Assembly: GCF_029962835.1 (NCBI RefSeq)
Contig: NC_080583.1
Coordinates: forward strand, 55,035,658 to 55,099,657
DNA length: 64,000 bases
Origin: Magnolia sinica
Taxonomy: Eukaryota > Streptophyta > Magnoliopsida > Magnoliales > Magnoliaceae
Direction of reading: 5' to 3'
A program made the translations under genes and the position numbers. The notes under the pieces are model-generated. The model saw only the letters and a program-made list of their open reading frames with translations, did no database searches and was not told the DNA's origin. Shown here one piece after another: positions 32,558 to 45,693 of the stretch (position 1 is the stretch's first letter; each line of letters begins with the position of its first letter).

Positions 32558-34251
32558 GAGGATGAAGACATGATTAATGAGGTGAACTTGATTAAAATAT
32601 TTAAAGAAGAAGAGCCTCTTTCAACTGAAATTCCTGAATCACTAGAAGTCTGCTTGGCAAACTTTGCATATTCAAACAGTCCTATGATTAGAGACATAGT
32701 GAATGCCATGCGGGATTGTGTCCCAGTACCTGAAACTGACTGGGAAGATAATTGTGTTGAAAACTAACCTCCACCAATGCTGAATTCTTACCATTACAGA
32801 TAAAGGAGCTAAATTCTGAACTGAAGTTTGATACTTTAGATTTTAGGGAGACTACGTTGCATAAATTTTCTAATATTCAATTGTTTGTATTCTCTTATTC
32901 ACCTCAACATCCTCACATTGAAAATTTTTCTGCTGCAGTTGAAACATATACTCTTTGGACACCTCATGAAGTAAAGGAGAAAATCTTTGATGAGGTGCAC
33001 AAATTTCTCTCTAGGACATCCAAACTTACTCTAAAGTACGTTTATGGATGATCTTTTTGAAAACTTTACTGAGAAATCTGTTAAGATACTTGCTAGAGGA
33101 AGAATCGATGACTCAGGATAAGTGATAGTTAGGATTAGGAATTTCTTTCTTTCTTAGGAGTGGGATTATTAGATTAGTTTGTTTTAGTTTCACTTTAGTT
33201 TCGTACTAATCCCTTTAAACATTGAAGACTTTGAACCGATTCATTCTTCTTCCTTAGGTACTATCTTTTTAACTAATTCCTCTTTTATTTGACTTTGTCT
33301 CATTGTTGCTATAATTGTATATTTCTTGCATTGAGGACAATGTAGATTTTAGGTTGGGGTGAGATTAGATAGATCTAATTGGTATTTTCTTAGTTTTGAG
33401 CAAACATTTTCAAAATTTTCAAAATTTCAGTTTCAAAAGTCTTTTCGAAGATAGTTATGTTGTAAAACTAAATATGTTGTGAGTATTAAGAGAAGATATA
33501 GAGTATCTTTTGGAAATCCTGAGTTTAGTTTAATTAGTAGACTTTTGAATAAGTTCTTTCAATGAATTGATTAATAGAAAAGTTAAACATCAATTGAGTC
33601 TAGTTCACGAATTCACACCCAACTCATATTATGTGAAGATAACTGAAATCTAAGTTTTAGCTTAATGATTACTTAAAAGTGATTAGGAAGTCTGGAGATC
33701 CTTATCTACTTGAAGTATGAAAATAAGAAGAAAAAGATGAGTTAAAAAAAAAATAGTGAGATTGAAAATGGCTACCTATTAGATATGCTTCAATGAGAAA
33801 TTAAAAAAAAAAAAAAGAAAAGAAAAAAAAAAGAATGAACAGTGTGAAAGCCATTGATATAAAATTGGAAGATGGAAAAATAAGTGAGAAGGAGATATGT
33901 TCGGAATCAGTAACTTGTGTTGATCTGTCCACTTAGAAGTGATGAGTATGCCTAACATTATGAAAGAAGGTTACCTTATATGGAATATAAGTTGGGAGTC
34001 ACTGAACCCACTAGAAACTTATTGTTTGATTCATTCTATCGAGTAATTGAAGAAGAAGAACTTGTTTTAAAAGATTACTATTGACATTGAACTTTAGATT
34101 AATGAAATTTCATCCTTATATCTTTGAATTCTACTCACATGTATAGGATTGCAGACGATATTATTTTCTAAAAATGATTTGAAAACCGAAGGCTTGAAAT
34201 ATTCATTCTTCTCATGTTTTTCTCGGAACTAGTAAAATGATGGTTCAAGGG
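32558..34251 (+). other. 3' part of Y with polymerase deleted
   Basis: A 65-codon frame (32570-32767) is the last recognisable part of the protease-to-RT linker. The next frame at 32857-33051 has no RT, RNase H or integrase motif. From about 33300 the phrase 'gcattgaggacaatgtagattttaggttggggtgagatt' type sequence, which in Athila elements lies downstream of pol, is present. So pol was removed between about 32.8 and 33.3 kb. The remainder is AT-rich and ends in 'ttcaagggtg', the polypurine-like end before the 3' LTR, where LTR-C inserted. Confidence 0.6.
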
Positions 34252-35017
34252 TGTGAGACCCGTATCCTAGCCCATACTGTTCCATAGGCTTCTGCTGTCC
34301 TCCCGGTCGAATTTTGGGAACCCGCGATACACAGACAGCAGCTGCGCACGACCCTGAGTTGTATCCCGTATTCTAAAGTCGGCTCGACCCGAGACTTGTA
34401 CCCTTGTAACCGCACCGTTATCCTAGTTCCGACACCACGTCTTACTCGCCGAGGCAATACCCATGCCAGAAGATGTGGGCCCGCGTTCAGTTCAAGGAAA
34501 ATGCTGTGCATTTGTAAAACCCAAGAGAAACTTTCAAATCAATCCCATCAATCAAGTACACATCACCTCAGATATCAAGTACATATCCCATCCCCATGCA
34601 ACCCCTAAAGTCAACTCTCTCTCTCTTTCCACCCATCAAGTACACCCATCACTCACTCACCCATCACTCCCCATCACTCCATCACCCATCCCTCTCTCTC
34701 TCCTTACAACCCTCTCTCTCTCATTTCTCACTCCATCTCCCAAGCAACAATGGTGGAACCGTCGAAGGGAGAGGAGAAAGCTAGTATGGCCCACCTTCCT
34801 ACCAATCAATCCCACCATCTAAAGCCCATCTTAACCATTGAAATTCCCTCCTTGGAGCCCTAGATCGCATCGGTGGAAGGAGGAGTCGAAGATCTAACGG
34901 TGGGTGTTCATCATCTCAAAATTTATGATTTGAGGGCCCATATGGTGGGACCCATCTTGATGTATGCATTGTATAGAGAGGGGCCCATAGTGGCAGGGTC
35001 CCTCCCTTTATCATGTT

Positions 35018-35056
<39 letters not shown>

Positions 35057-35933
35057 TGTAGTCCACCTTGATGTTGATCCACACCATCCACTTATGTGGA
35101 CTGTCGTGATGTATATGTTATTCCACACCATCCAGATGCCTTGGACGGTGGTACCCACTTGAGATAGGTGTTGTCCAGCATGTGGGCCACCTTGATTTAT
35201 GTATTATATCCTAGCCGTCCATCTGGACGGTGGGCCAGTAGGCCACACCACTCAGCAGTAGCTATTGAGCTGACGATCAACAAGTTCTGTGGGTCCCACG
35301 GCTACACAGCAGCATGTAGCTGCTGTGATATTGATGTCAGGAATTTTTATGGGGCCCATGCAGCTCTCAGCTGAATGACATCAACAAGTGTGGGCCTAAT
35401 CATGAGGTACATGCTATATCCAACACCGTGCATCCATCTCCAGCTGGTGGAGCCCCATGAGGTATGCATTGTATCCAGCTGTTTGGACGTGGCCCACCTT
35501 GATATTTGATGTTTTATCTATGCTGTCCATAGTTACACCACGTCAGTAAGTTCGATGGGCCACCATGATGTATCTATTCCATTCAACTGTCCATCTGGAT
35601 GTTTTGCTGGGTGGGGCCCTCCTTAGATGTATGTGTTGTACATACATGTTGTCCAGCATGTGGAGCCCACATGTGATGTATCTGTTTTATCCTAGTCGTC
35701 CATCATTTGGATGTTGGGACACCACCATGAGGTATTTGTTTAATCCATACCGTCTAGAATATTTGGACAGTGCTGGACCACGTTTGGGTGGTGCTATGGA
35801 CCACACCATGTTGTATGTCTTTCATCCACACCGTCCACATATCTGGACGGTGCTGGACATATTTGGACGGTGTTGTGCTACCCCACCATGATGTATTTGT
35901 TTCATCCAGACTGTCCAGATCATCTGGACGGTG

Positions 35934-38900
35934 TGTAACGCCCTGAAATTCGGGGGTCGAGCATAACTCAGCTCCCGAGTTCCAAAACATCACTTATGCA
36001 ACATATTTAATGATGGATGTATGTTGATTGTATTAGTGCATAAAACATGGAATAGATTAAGCCAAGACACAGATATAATTCAGGGATAAGTGAATAAAGC
36101 AAGCGGAAGACTTATAGAAATATATGTGTATAAGTGTAAATCCCTGAAGTACATTCACCAACCAGGTTGTATGAAAGTGTTATTTAACAAAATTACAAAT
36201 ATCAAGTTACATCATTTAAATTCCCAAAAATAATCCCAGAGTCCCGCGCATCAGAACAAGCTCGCTAGAACCCGTCTGAAAACTGCATATAAGACAAAGC
36301 AGCCTCATCATCATCCATCTCCCACTCTGCCTCAGAAGTCGCATCCACATCTGTAACATCAGAACCTAAGACAGAGTCTGGTGGGTGTTTAACACTACCC
36401 CAGAACGTGGGAGTGAGTGATCAACTCAGTGGAACAATAAGGCACTAGTTAACATGTTATCAGTTCAATCAAGCAGTAATGATAAAGCAGAAAATTAAAT
36501 AAATCCTAAGTACTCTTGTTAATGCAAGGATGTATGCAAAATGATGCGTGCCTTCACGCGTACACCCTCAGCGTCTTCATCTTACGTTACGCATGACACC
36601 ACCTCAAAGTGCGCCACATCTACAAAGCACATGCAAATGCGGTGCGTGGATATGATTACCAAGTTGTTATTAGTCCTTTTCATACAGCAGGATTGGGAAG
36701 CTAAGATACCTTCCTCATATCACCATCCAAACAATGATCCATTATAGGGTCGTCAGTCCTAGACATCTCATACGATCATGTAGTTGTAGGTCGTAACAAA
36801 GGGCTCTTCACCAATCAATGCACGCCTTTCATACCTTCGTTACTACACCAAGGCTCGTCACCTCAATGCGGTATCCATGCATGCTCGAGGTCACTACAAA
36901 GGGCTCGTCACTAATCAATGTAGGCCGATAGCACGAATATAGTGTCCCATACCACCATAATCGGCTCACGAGTTTAGTTGCTCACTGGTCACTATGGGGA
37001 GGCTCGTCACCCCAGCGTAGGCCGACAACTTGACCACGGTGTCCCATACCACCATGTTCGGCTCATGAGTCTTAGCGGATCAAGGTACCATGGTTAATAG
37101 GATTTCACTGGTAAGTTCGGTACCCTAGATTCAAGCAGTAGCGTCCATCCATGGTGAACATACATCGGACAATCGGGTTACTTGACGAACTCGACTAGCA
37201 CGAGCGCACGTTGGGTTGAACGACATAGAGTGCGCAAACACTCCGCGTGGCCAAACCACTGTCGCCAACTCTAATACGGCTCGGGTTCGTCTAATTACGT
37301 CCTTTGTGGCGAAAGTAATCTCAGCCACAACCTTAAGGCCAATTACCGATCTCCTGGACTAGTGCATAGTCCCACACACATTACACTACAACAGATAATC
37401 GTATTGAATGTAAAACAGTAAAGGAACAACAACTCAAATCATAGTACATAAGCACTTGAAGAAATCAACTTAACATAAATGTAAGCATAAGTAATGCTTG
37501 AATTTAAATAACATGGAATGTAACTTGCAAGAAGGAAATCATACACACTAGTGGGAGAGTTGAGAATCACTTCTCAATGCCCAGACTAGGTTCATATATC
37601 ACACCTTAGATCATTCAGACATTTCTACAAACACTTAGAATACATAATACAACATACATGACGTATGTTGAAATACATGCATTTGGACAATTCCTTTTAC
37701 CGAGTTGTCATACATACATCTAGCATACATACATGACAAATAATCATGGCAAACACAAGTGCATATTTTATACGTATACGATACATTATACATACACATA
37801 GAATACACAAATCTCAATATAACACATGCATATCAAGAACGCAACATAAACACAACATTTGGCATGTGAAATCTCATCCATAACGAGAATAAATCATTAA
37901 CTGGCATTGAAAGCCTTGAAAACCATAACCTATACACTTAAAGTCCGCACCTTAAGCCAGAAAGGAAACACCGAACTGATTTAGACGAGTTGTCTTCGTC
38001 AACGGTGACAGATTACCCTAAAGCAAGGATAGAAATGAGATACAACAACACCAATACTAATCTAAGCTCTAACACAGATTATGGTTAGGTTAACTTACCC
38101 AAAGATGAACTCAGAATCGTAAGAATAACGATTCAAAGTGAAGGTTCAAGGATGTAGAAAAACAGGAAAGAATCCAAGATGATTCACCAAACTTCTCTCT
38201 CACTATCTCTCTCTTTTCCACTCTCTTTCCAAGCTAGGGTTAGAGAAAATTCGTATGGAAAAGAGAGCTAGGGTTTAAGGACTATAAATAGGCCTATTAT
38301 TGATGAAAATAACCCTAGGGACAAGGTACACTTAGGTTATAACCAAAGCAAGCCTCTCTCGATCCAACGAAGCACTTCTGGTGGGCCTATAACCACGAAA
38401 GGTCGGACTTAAGCTCACTAACCATGGATCTAGGTCAGGCTGAGTTTTCATACCGACCGGCTCTTCAGATCAGCCGTGGCAGACCACACTCAATTCAAAG
38501 GTCACGGAATCTCGATGAGGTCCACAAGCATAAGGATATGCCTGGGCCACCTTCCCTGATCAGAGGGTGAAATTGGGTCAGAATCCAACGGTCAGTTAAC
38601 TTAAAATCATCGCGCAAGTGGCACGACTCAGATTTCATAAAAGCTTATTAAATATCCAACCGTTCTCACACTCTTCACTCCGAACTCAAACAAATCGACC
38701 CAAAACATCACATGGACATGATTTTCGAGGTGATGGTCAAGCCCAACATGGTGACCGTAACAGCCTAAGATCATCGCTATCGGACTTCCGACGCGCGGTC
38801 CAGGTCTGATCCAAAACTTCCAAAAATTCCCCAGAACAACTGGATTTAGCGATGGAACTCAGATTTCAGAGTAACGTAGCGCTAACTAATCTACAGGTTT

Positions 38901-39024
38901 TGAGTCATGCAGATACAATTTAAAGTGATTGATGCGAATTTCACAAGCAATCAAGTATAGCGCTAATTACCCCAAAAACAACTACTTAAGGAAAGATAAG
39001 CACAAAATTTCCAAGGTCGTTACA
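35934..39024 (-). repeat. 3' LTR of G (3091 bp)
   Basis: It is bounded by TGTAACGCCC and GGTCGTTACA on the plus strand. The last 118 bp (38907-39024) match the 5' remnant at 45694-45811 with three differences, all transitions. The stretch 36750-37130 contains repeated 'ggctcgtcacc' / 'cataccaccat' phrases. ORFs within it are short and unassigned. Confidence 0.88.
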
Positions 39025-39050
39025 ATCTACCCCCCTTAAAGAAAATTTCG
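39025..39050 (-). other. Polypurine tract of G
   Basis: On the sense (minus) strand 'tttaaggggggtagat' lies directly before the LTR start TGTAACGACC. This is where plus-strand DNA synthesis would be primed during reverse transcription. Confidence 0.8.
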
Positions 39051-39060
39051 TCCTCGAAAT

Positions 39061-42006
39061 TCATACCTTCATAAATTCCTCAAGGATCAGAGGGTAGGTC
39101 TTTCTGACCTCAGCTTCAGATTCCCAAGTAGCCTCTTCCACACCATGATGCGTCCATAGCACCTTCACAAGAGGGATAACCTTGCTACGCAATACCTGCT
39201 CCTTCCTGTCGAGAATACACGTCGGTTGCAGTACATAAGTGGCATCCTCACTCAACTGCACTTGCTCCCAACTGATAATATGTGAAGGATCAGGAACGTA
39301 CTTCTTCAGCATAGAAACATGAAATACGTTATGCACGTCCGCAAGAGGTGTGGGCAAAGCAAGGCGGTATGCTACCGCTCCCACTCGATCCAGAACTTGA
39401 AATGGACCAATAAATCTCGGCGTCAGCTTCCCCTTCTTACCGAACCGCAGAACTCCCTTCATAGGAGAGACCTTCAGAAACACATGGTCTCCAACCTCAA
39501 ACTCAAGCGGTCGATGCCTCGTATCAGCATAACTCTTCTGCGTGCTCTGCGTTATTAGAAGTCGACGTCGAATGATGTCAACCTTCTCTGAAGTCACCTG
39601 CACCAACTTTAGGCCAAGCAAACTACGCTCACCAATTTCTGCCCAACAATGTGGTGCTCTACACGGGTGACCATACAACGCCTCATAGGGAGCCATGCCG
39701 ATACTCGCCTGGCAACTATTATTATACGCGAACTTTGCATACTGAAGACAATCATCCCAACTGTCCTTGAAATCCAAAACACAAGCTTGCAACATATCTT
39801 CCAGGACCTGATTCACGCCCTCCGTCTGCCCATCTGTTTGCGAATGAAACGCGGTGCTAAACTTCAGTTTCACACCCATTGCTTCCTGGATATGAGTCCA
39901 GAAGATAGATGTAAAACGCGTGTCTCTATCAGACACAATCTCCAGGGGAACTCCATGCAGACGCACTATCTCCTTAATATACAAGCTAGCCAACTCTTCT
40001 ACAGAGTTAGTGACTCTGATCGGTAAGAAATGCGCCAACTTCGTTAATCGGTCAACGATCACCCAAATAGAGTCATAACCCTTTCTCGTTCTCGATAATC
40101 TAGAAATAAAATCCATAGAGATGAAGTCCCACTTCCATTCAGCTATGGGCATGGGCTGCAACAACCCAGGAGGTCGGCGATGCTCTGCCTTGACCTGCTG
40201 GCACGAGAGACAACGAGAAACAAATTCAGCAGTCTGAACCTTCATATTGTCCCACCAATAAGACCTCTTCATATCCTGATACATCTTCGTGCTACCTGGA
40301 TGCATCGCAAGCTTAGAACTATGGGCTAACTCGAGAACCTCCCGTCTCAAGTCAGGGATGTCAGGAACACATAACCGGCCACGAAATCGTAGGCCCCCAT
40401 CAGAACTAACACTCCAGTCGGAGTTCTCATCTGTACCAACCAGCTTCCTCATCTTCACTAACAGCTCATCATCTGCCTGAGCTGCAATGATCCTCTCGTC
40501 GATAAGGGGCTGTACACGAATGTGTGCGATAACCTCATATGGCTCAACCACCGTAAGCTTCTGCTCAAAATCATGCACGAACTCCAACATATCCCACTCT
40601 ACTATCATCAGCGGAGCCGCAAACTGAATAGCCTTCTTGCGACTCAACGCATCTGCCACAAGGTTCGCCTTGCCCGGATGGTAAGAAACATCGAACTTAA
40701 AATCTTTAAAGATTTCCATCCATCGGCGCTGCCTCATATTCAAATCACGCTGCATGAAAATATACTTAAGGCTCTTGTGGTCGCAAAAGAGCTCGAACTC
40801 CTCACCATAGAGGTAATGTCTCCAAAGCTTTAATGCGAATATGACAGCTGCTAACTCTAGGTCGTGCGTAGGGTAATTCTCTTCGTGTTTCCTCAACTGA
40901 CGCGAAGCATAAGCAATCACCCTATCCTTCTGCATAAGGACACAACCCAGGCCAACGCGAGAGGCGTCAGTATATATAATATACTTAACCCCTTGCTCTG
41001 GCAATACTAGCACAGGGGCGGACGTCAACTTGTCCTTCAGCTCCTGAAAAGCTAACTCCGCCTGCTCATTCTAAGCAAACTTCAAATCCTTCCATGTCAA
41101 CTGCGACAACGGTCTGGTAATCTTCGAGAAGTCTTGAATAAAGCGTCGATAATAGCCTGCAAGACCCAGAAAACTCCTTACCTCAGTAACTGAACCAGGC
41201 TGCTTCCAGTCCTGCACTGCAGCTACCTTGGCAAGGTCGACGGCTATCCCTTCCTTGGACACCACATGTCCCAGGAACTTGACTTCCTCTTTCCAGAAAT
41301 CACACTTCTTGAACTACGTGAAAAGTTGATTCTTCCTCAGAGTATTTAAAATCACTCTTAAGTGCTCCTCGTGTTCTTCCCGGCTCGCCGAATAAATCAA
41401 GATGTCATTAATAAAGACAATGACGAATCAGAACAGGAATGGCTGAAACACCCTATTCATCAGATCCATGAACACGGCCGGTGCGTTCGTCAGACCGAAC
41501 GATATCACAAGGAACTCATAATGACCGAAGCTAGTCCTGAAAGCGGTCTTCTGCACGTCCCCATCCTTGACACGCAACTGATGATACCCTGACTGCAGAT
41601 TAACCTTTGAAAAGTACCGTGCCCCCTTCAACTGATCAAACAGATCATCAATCCTGGGCAAAGGGTACTTATTCTTCACAGTTACCAGATTCAGCCTGCG
41701 ATAATCAATACACAATCGCAAGGAACCATCCTTCTTCTTCACAAACAGAACAGGTGCTCCCCAAGGAGACACACTAGGCCGAATAAAATCCAATTCCAGC
41801 AAGCCATCTATCTGCTTCCTCAACTCCTCCATTTCACTCGGAGGCATACGATAGGTGGGTAAAGAAATGGACGCCGCACCAGGCATAAGATCGATAGCAA
41901 AATCAATCTCACGCTGAGGAGGTAATCCAGGAATTGACTTAAAGACATCTTCAAATTTCTGAACTACCGGCGTACTAACTAATGCCGATTCAGCCATACT
42001 CTCCAA
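39061..42006 (-). pseudogene. Pol of G: RT, RNase H, integrase and chromodomain, with three internal stops
   Basis: One frame runs from 42006 to 39061, broken by stops at 41428, 41314 and 41071. RT shows '[15 protein letters not shown]' and '[10 protein letters not shown]', but the active-site block reads FIND instead of FIDD (Asn codon at 41407-41409), removing a metal-binding Asp. The connection reads '[13 protein letters not shown]'. RNase H has YTDAS, DLELAAV, CDHKSL and VADALSR with all four acidic residues. Integrase has an HHCC finger (AHSSKLAMH .. CLSCQQ) and the acidic triad (MDFISR, SDRDTRF, QTEGVNQ), then the GPF module (FIGPFQVLDRVGAVAYRL). The C-terminus has a chromodomain core (VLWTHHGVEEATWE). 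The 655-residue stop-free part is the longest open frame in the window. Confidence 0.93.
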
Positions 42007-42431
42007 CAGAGAAGAATAATAATCAATACGAAGAGGGTAACTGACCTGAACTGGGAAAGTAACAGCCTCGCCTCAGGTCCATGGATCGTCACTGATCTAG
42101 CTTCACAATCAATCTCAGCTCGCATCCTCGTGAGCCAATCCATACCCATAATAACATCGTAATGATAAAGCGGTGTGACTAAGAAATTAACACGGATCGA
42201 TCCACTTCCAAGATCGACCAAACAATCCAAACAACGCTTGCCCAAAGCAGAGGAAATCCCCATAGCGGTAGTAAGCGTCACTCCTTGCATAGGAATAAAT
42301 CTCAAACCCAAACGCCTAACTGCCGCATAAGATATAAGAGAAGTAGTGGACCCTGTATCCACCAACATAGAAACGGGAATACCTTCAATGTGCGTTGTCT
42401 CCTCGAAGGACCTCGGCACTAAGTCAGACAT
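41979..42431 (-). pseudogene. Aspartic protease of G
   Basis: The frame carries 'IPVSMLVDTGSTTSLISY' with the DTGS catalytic motif near residue 26 and the later 'YHYDVIMGMDWLTRM' block, both standard in Ty3/gypsy protease. The enzyme cleaves the Gag-Pol precursor. After 'LLSQFRSV' the frame leaves the expected sequence and runs to a stop at 41979, while RT continues in another frame from upstream of 42006. A one- or two-base indel near 42020-42050 is therefore likely. It is in frame with gag upstream except for the stop at 42465. Confidence 0.88.
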
Positions 42432-42464
42432 AGGTGCTTCAGCTGAAAGTGCATGAACTCGAGC

Positions 42465-43708
42465 CTACTGCTGACAATTAGGCGGAGGAACCATGAGCCG
42501 CTGAGGTGGCCTGAAGCTAGGAACTGCTGGTCTGAAGGATGGATGAGCTGGCGCTGATTGAAGAGGTGGAGGAGAGATCACCTGAGGCATCAGACAGCTA
42601 ATCCTCTGCGGTGGAGTAAAACCACTGGCTCGCATATGGGAGAAGCAAAAACGGTCCAAATGCCCTGTCTTCCCACAATATGAACATCGAAGATCAGCTC
42701 TCATTTACTGAGCGGGTGGCGCTAAACGCCTAGGAGGAGAATCTGCTCGCGGCCTCTTGCCGAGGAAAGGTGCACCCTGAAAGTCTGGTGGCGGCTTAGG
42801 AACCATCGGTGCTCGCATGCGGGACGTTCTATCCCCATCCTGCTCTGCTCACAAGGACATGCTCACTAGCTCCACATAAGAAGAAATGCTAGCACAGCAA
42901 ATGTTCGATCGGATCTCAGGTCTCAATCCCTCAGAGAAACGCCGCATCCTCATTGGCTGATCACCCAGGATCAAAGGAACATACCGCCCCAACTCAGTGA
43001 ACCGGTTCTCATACTCCGTCACCGACAACCCTCCCTGGCGGAGGCGAAGGAACTCACTCTCCTTCTCATGTCGGTACGTAACCGGAAAATACTTCTAGTG
43101 GAAGAGCGCCTCTAACGCCTACCACGACCACACAAAATCCTTCTCGACAGTGCGAAGAACACTGTCCCACCACAGACTGGCCTCCTTCTCAAACATGAAG
43201 GAGGCAAGCTCAACCTGCTCAACCTCTAAACAGTGCAACGGTCTCAGCATCTTAGAGATGTGGTCGATCCAATACTCGGCCTCCTCGGGTCTATGAGAAC
43301 CCGCAAAAGTAGGAGGTCGCAAGCGTTGGAATCGCTCGAAAGTGCCTCTGGCACTGACGCTCCCAGATGGAGGCATAGGTGAAACAGGTGGAGTCGCCCC
43401 ATTGACTGAGCAAAGATGTCAGCCATAGAAGAGAGGAACTCCTGCTACTGCTGCTGCTGCTGCTGAAACTGCTGCTGCTGCATCATTAGCATCATCTGCT
43501 CAAACCTATCAGTAGGCGAAGCAGACGAAGGTGCACGACTCGGCTCAGGAACCGAAGGCATGATTGGAGGAGCCATAAGTGTTGGCCCAACACCAGCATG
43601 AGACGGACCCGCCTGTGGATCTGACTGGCTATTGCTCAAGGGAGGAACCCCAGCAAGTGACTCAATCAAAGAGAGACGGGCTGAAGACTTCGAACCCTTA
43701 GGAGGCAT
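42465..43708 (-). pseudogene. Gag of G with zinc knuckle, five further stops
   Basis: The start is MPPKGSKSSARL (ATG at 43706-43708), followed by a Pro/Ser-rich leader and a poly-Gln run ending in a stop (43445). After a frame break near 43380-43400 the capsid reads 'FERFQRLRPPTFAGSH', 'AEYWIDHISKM' and 'EKEASLWWDSV', then has stops at 43119 and 43095, and continues 'KYFPVTYRHEKESEFLRL' and 'SVTEYENRFTEL' to a stop at 42849. The nucleocapsid knuckle CSYCGKTGHLDRFC (CX2CX4HX4C) lies near 42645-42690, just after the stop at 42705. This is the usual Tekay Gag order. The stops are at codons where Gln, Arg or Trp is expected. Confidence 0.88.
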
Positions 43709-43709
43709 C

Positions 43710-44013
43710 CCTACATTCAACAGAGGATGCAACCTGTCAGATTCTATGTCACATAATCCATCCACACAGCAACACAACACAACTCCAAAGACAAACAACA
43801 TGCATTCCATTAATCAAAATCGTCGCAATACAAGTAGTCAGCAATACATGAATCACGACTAGGAAAGCATGTAAACAACAACATCTAACACTTCAAACAA
43901 CCACAGCAACTACAACAACCACAAACAACTACAACAACCCCAACTACAAAGCCAACTACGGCTACACACAGAAAGAAAACAACAAACAAAGCAAAGGACG
44001 GCCATGACGATAG
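43710..44013. other. Spacer between extra ORF and gag of G
   Basis: This stretch is rich in 'caacaacaac' on the plus strand (43870-43950) and has no gene. On the sense strand it is a GTT-repeat leader before the gag ATG. Confidence 0.5.
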
Positions 44014-45245
44014 CTATTCGTCGGAATCAGGAGATGGAGGCCGGGCACCCTTATCCTGCAAGCAACACAGGATAGACTTCAGGGTTCGAGTCACTTTCTT
44101 AAACTTATGCCTAACAAGGGCTCGAAGATCAACAATATCCTGGCGTAAAATAGCATGCCCTTCTTCAAGCCGTGCGAGACAGGCATCACTGGCAGTCTGC
44201 TCTGCACTCTGCTCTGGCGCCACAGGAGGAGAGCTATCACTCAAATCCTGTGCCTCATCCTCTTCCTCGTCCTGCTTTGTTTCTTCCTCAATCTCAGCAC
44301 CACCTTCAGCATAACTCTCTTCACCATTGCTCTTAGACTCAGCCTCACTCTCTGAGGCATGCTGACCAGAACCGATCTCCATCTGTTTAAGAGTCCTCAG
44401 ATTGATATGACGAACAGGAACCGACTTCTCAGCTCCAAGCCTATAGCCAAACTCATGTGCAAGCTTGCAAATGAGGCGGCTAAATGGAAGCGAGTTGGTC
44501 CTCCTACTTGAACGAGCGATGAGAATAATCTGGCGCAGGACGTACGTCGGCACACACAACTTCGCTTCCTACCCCACCTGATACAGAAAATCCACCATCA
44601 GGCGCGTACACTCGCTGCGATTGCTCCACCTTAGGTATACATTGAACGTACACATGTGACGAAGCAAACGAAAGTCGTCCGTCATGTAGGTAGCCAGAAG
44701 ACTCCTATTAGGCTGCCATTCGACCAGACGACCACACAAGGATCAGGTGCGACGATCCCTCTCGCGCCCCTGTTCACATTCTTCTCGCTGGCATGCACTT
44801 CACCAAGTGGCACATTCAGGAGTCGGGATATCAAAGCAACATTGACAATACCCACTTGACCGCTACCACAAGGAATCTTGAACTGCAGAGGCTCCAGCGA
44901 AGGATCAAGAATATTGACATAAAAGGCTTGAACAGTACTAGCATTCGCGTGATACTCGCCTTCAAACAAGGGACACCAACCAGCCCCTTCTAGGCGCTCC
45001 AACAACAAAAACTCACCATACAGCCGCAGATCGACATGAGCCTCAAAAAGGACTCTACGGCCTTCATAAACTCCATGTGATAGCTCCGCCAACAAAGTTC
45101 TACCAATGGGAGCTCGAGGATCAAGGTCCCGCTTGGTCTGGAATTCACGAGTGATGGACGTGCTAGCGGCGGCACCTCTCAGCCTCCGTGCACGGGTTGG
45201 ACGGCTAGGCCCGGCTTCATCCACGGGCGCTCTCTTCTTCCCCAT
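44014..45245 (-). pseudogene. Extra ORF upstream of gag: 'putative plant transposon protein' domain
   Basis: It starts MGKKRAPVDEAGPSRPTRAR (ATG at 45243-45245). 'ELSHGVYEGRRVLFEAHVDL' and 'RLEGAGWCPLFEGEYHANA' are followed by 'VQAFYVNIL', 'GIVNVALISRLLNVPLGE' and, after a frame break near 44700 and a stop at 44560, 'PTYVLRQIILIARSS' and 'FSRLICKLAHEFGYRL'. The tail is strongly acidic (44150-44390) and ends 'RPPSPDSDE'. This is the plant-only domain often named putative plant transposon protein, found beside gypsy elements; its function is unknown. It lies between the LTR remnant and gag, where Tekay elements normally have only a short leader, so it is an acquired or recombined segment. Confidence 0.75.
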
Positions 45246-45693
45246 CAAAGAAAGAAGGGAGGAAATGAAAAATATGGCCATGAAGAACTCAAAGAGGGCC
45301 ATGAGAAATGAGAGAAAGAGAGAAATAGGAAGATGGTGAAGCTTCCACACACTTAAGAACCAAAAAGGGAATGTAAGAGCTTAAATGAGAAGGAAAGAAA
45401 AGGAAATCAGCAATGGGAGTGAGGGTTTTGAGATGGGGTGATGGGGTTTGCACGAAAATGAAAGAAGGAGAGGATTTGGAAGAGATTTGGAGAAGATTGG
45501 AGAGGGTTTTCAAGAAAAGGAGAGCTTGGGAGGGATGTTTGTGAAGGGAAAAGGGTTTAGGAAAGGTTTAAATTGACGAACCTAGGAGGGGTGGGCCACA
45601 CTAGGCCTAAAAACCATCGGCCCGCACCGGCCCGGCCCGCCTGGCCCGCTGATCGGCGAGCACTCACCGAACCGGGGATGGCATCGCCGTTTG
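45246..45693. other. Non-coding stretch between extra ORF and 5' LTR remnant of G
   Basis: The plus strand reads purine-rich 'gagaaagagagaaatagg' then a GC-rich patch 'ccggcccggcccgcctggcccg' (45620-45660). On the sense strand this gives a GC-rich segment followed by a CT-rich leader immediately upstream of the extra ORF, the layout of a plant promoter/5' UTR. No TATA box stands out. It does not match the 3' LTR. Confidence 0.4.

Noticed and set aside
35168..35891. Plus-strand ORFs of 68-108 codons in LTR-C
   Set aside because: They are built from repeated 'MYLFHPSRPS'-like translations of the CCGTCCA/TTGATGTA module, so they are repeat artefacts.
39319..40833. Plus-strand open frames opposite the integrase/RNase H region
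   Set aside because: They are antisense to a clearly recognised pol and have no motif of their own.
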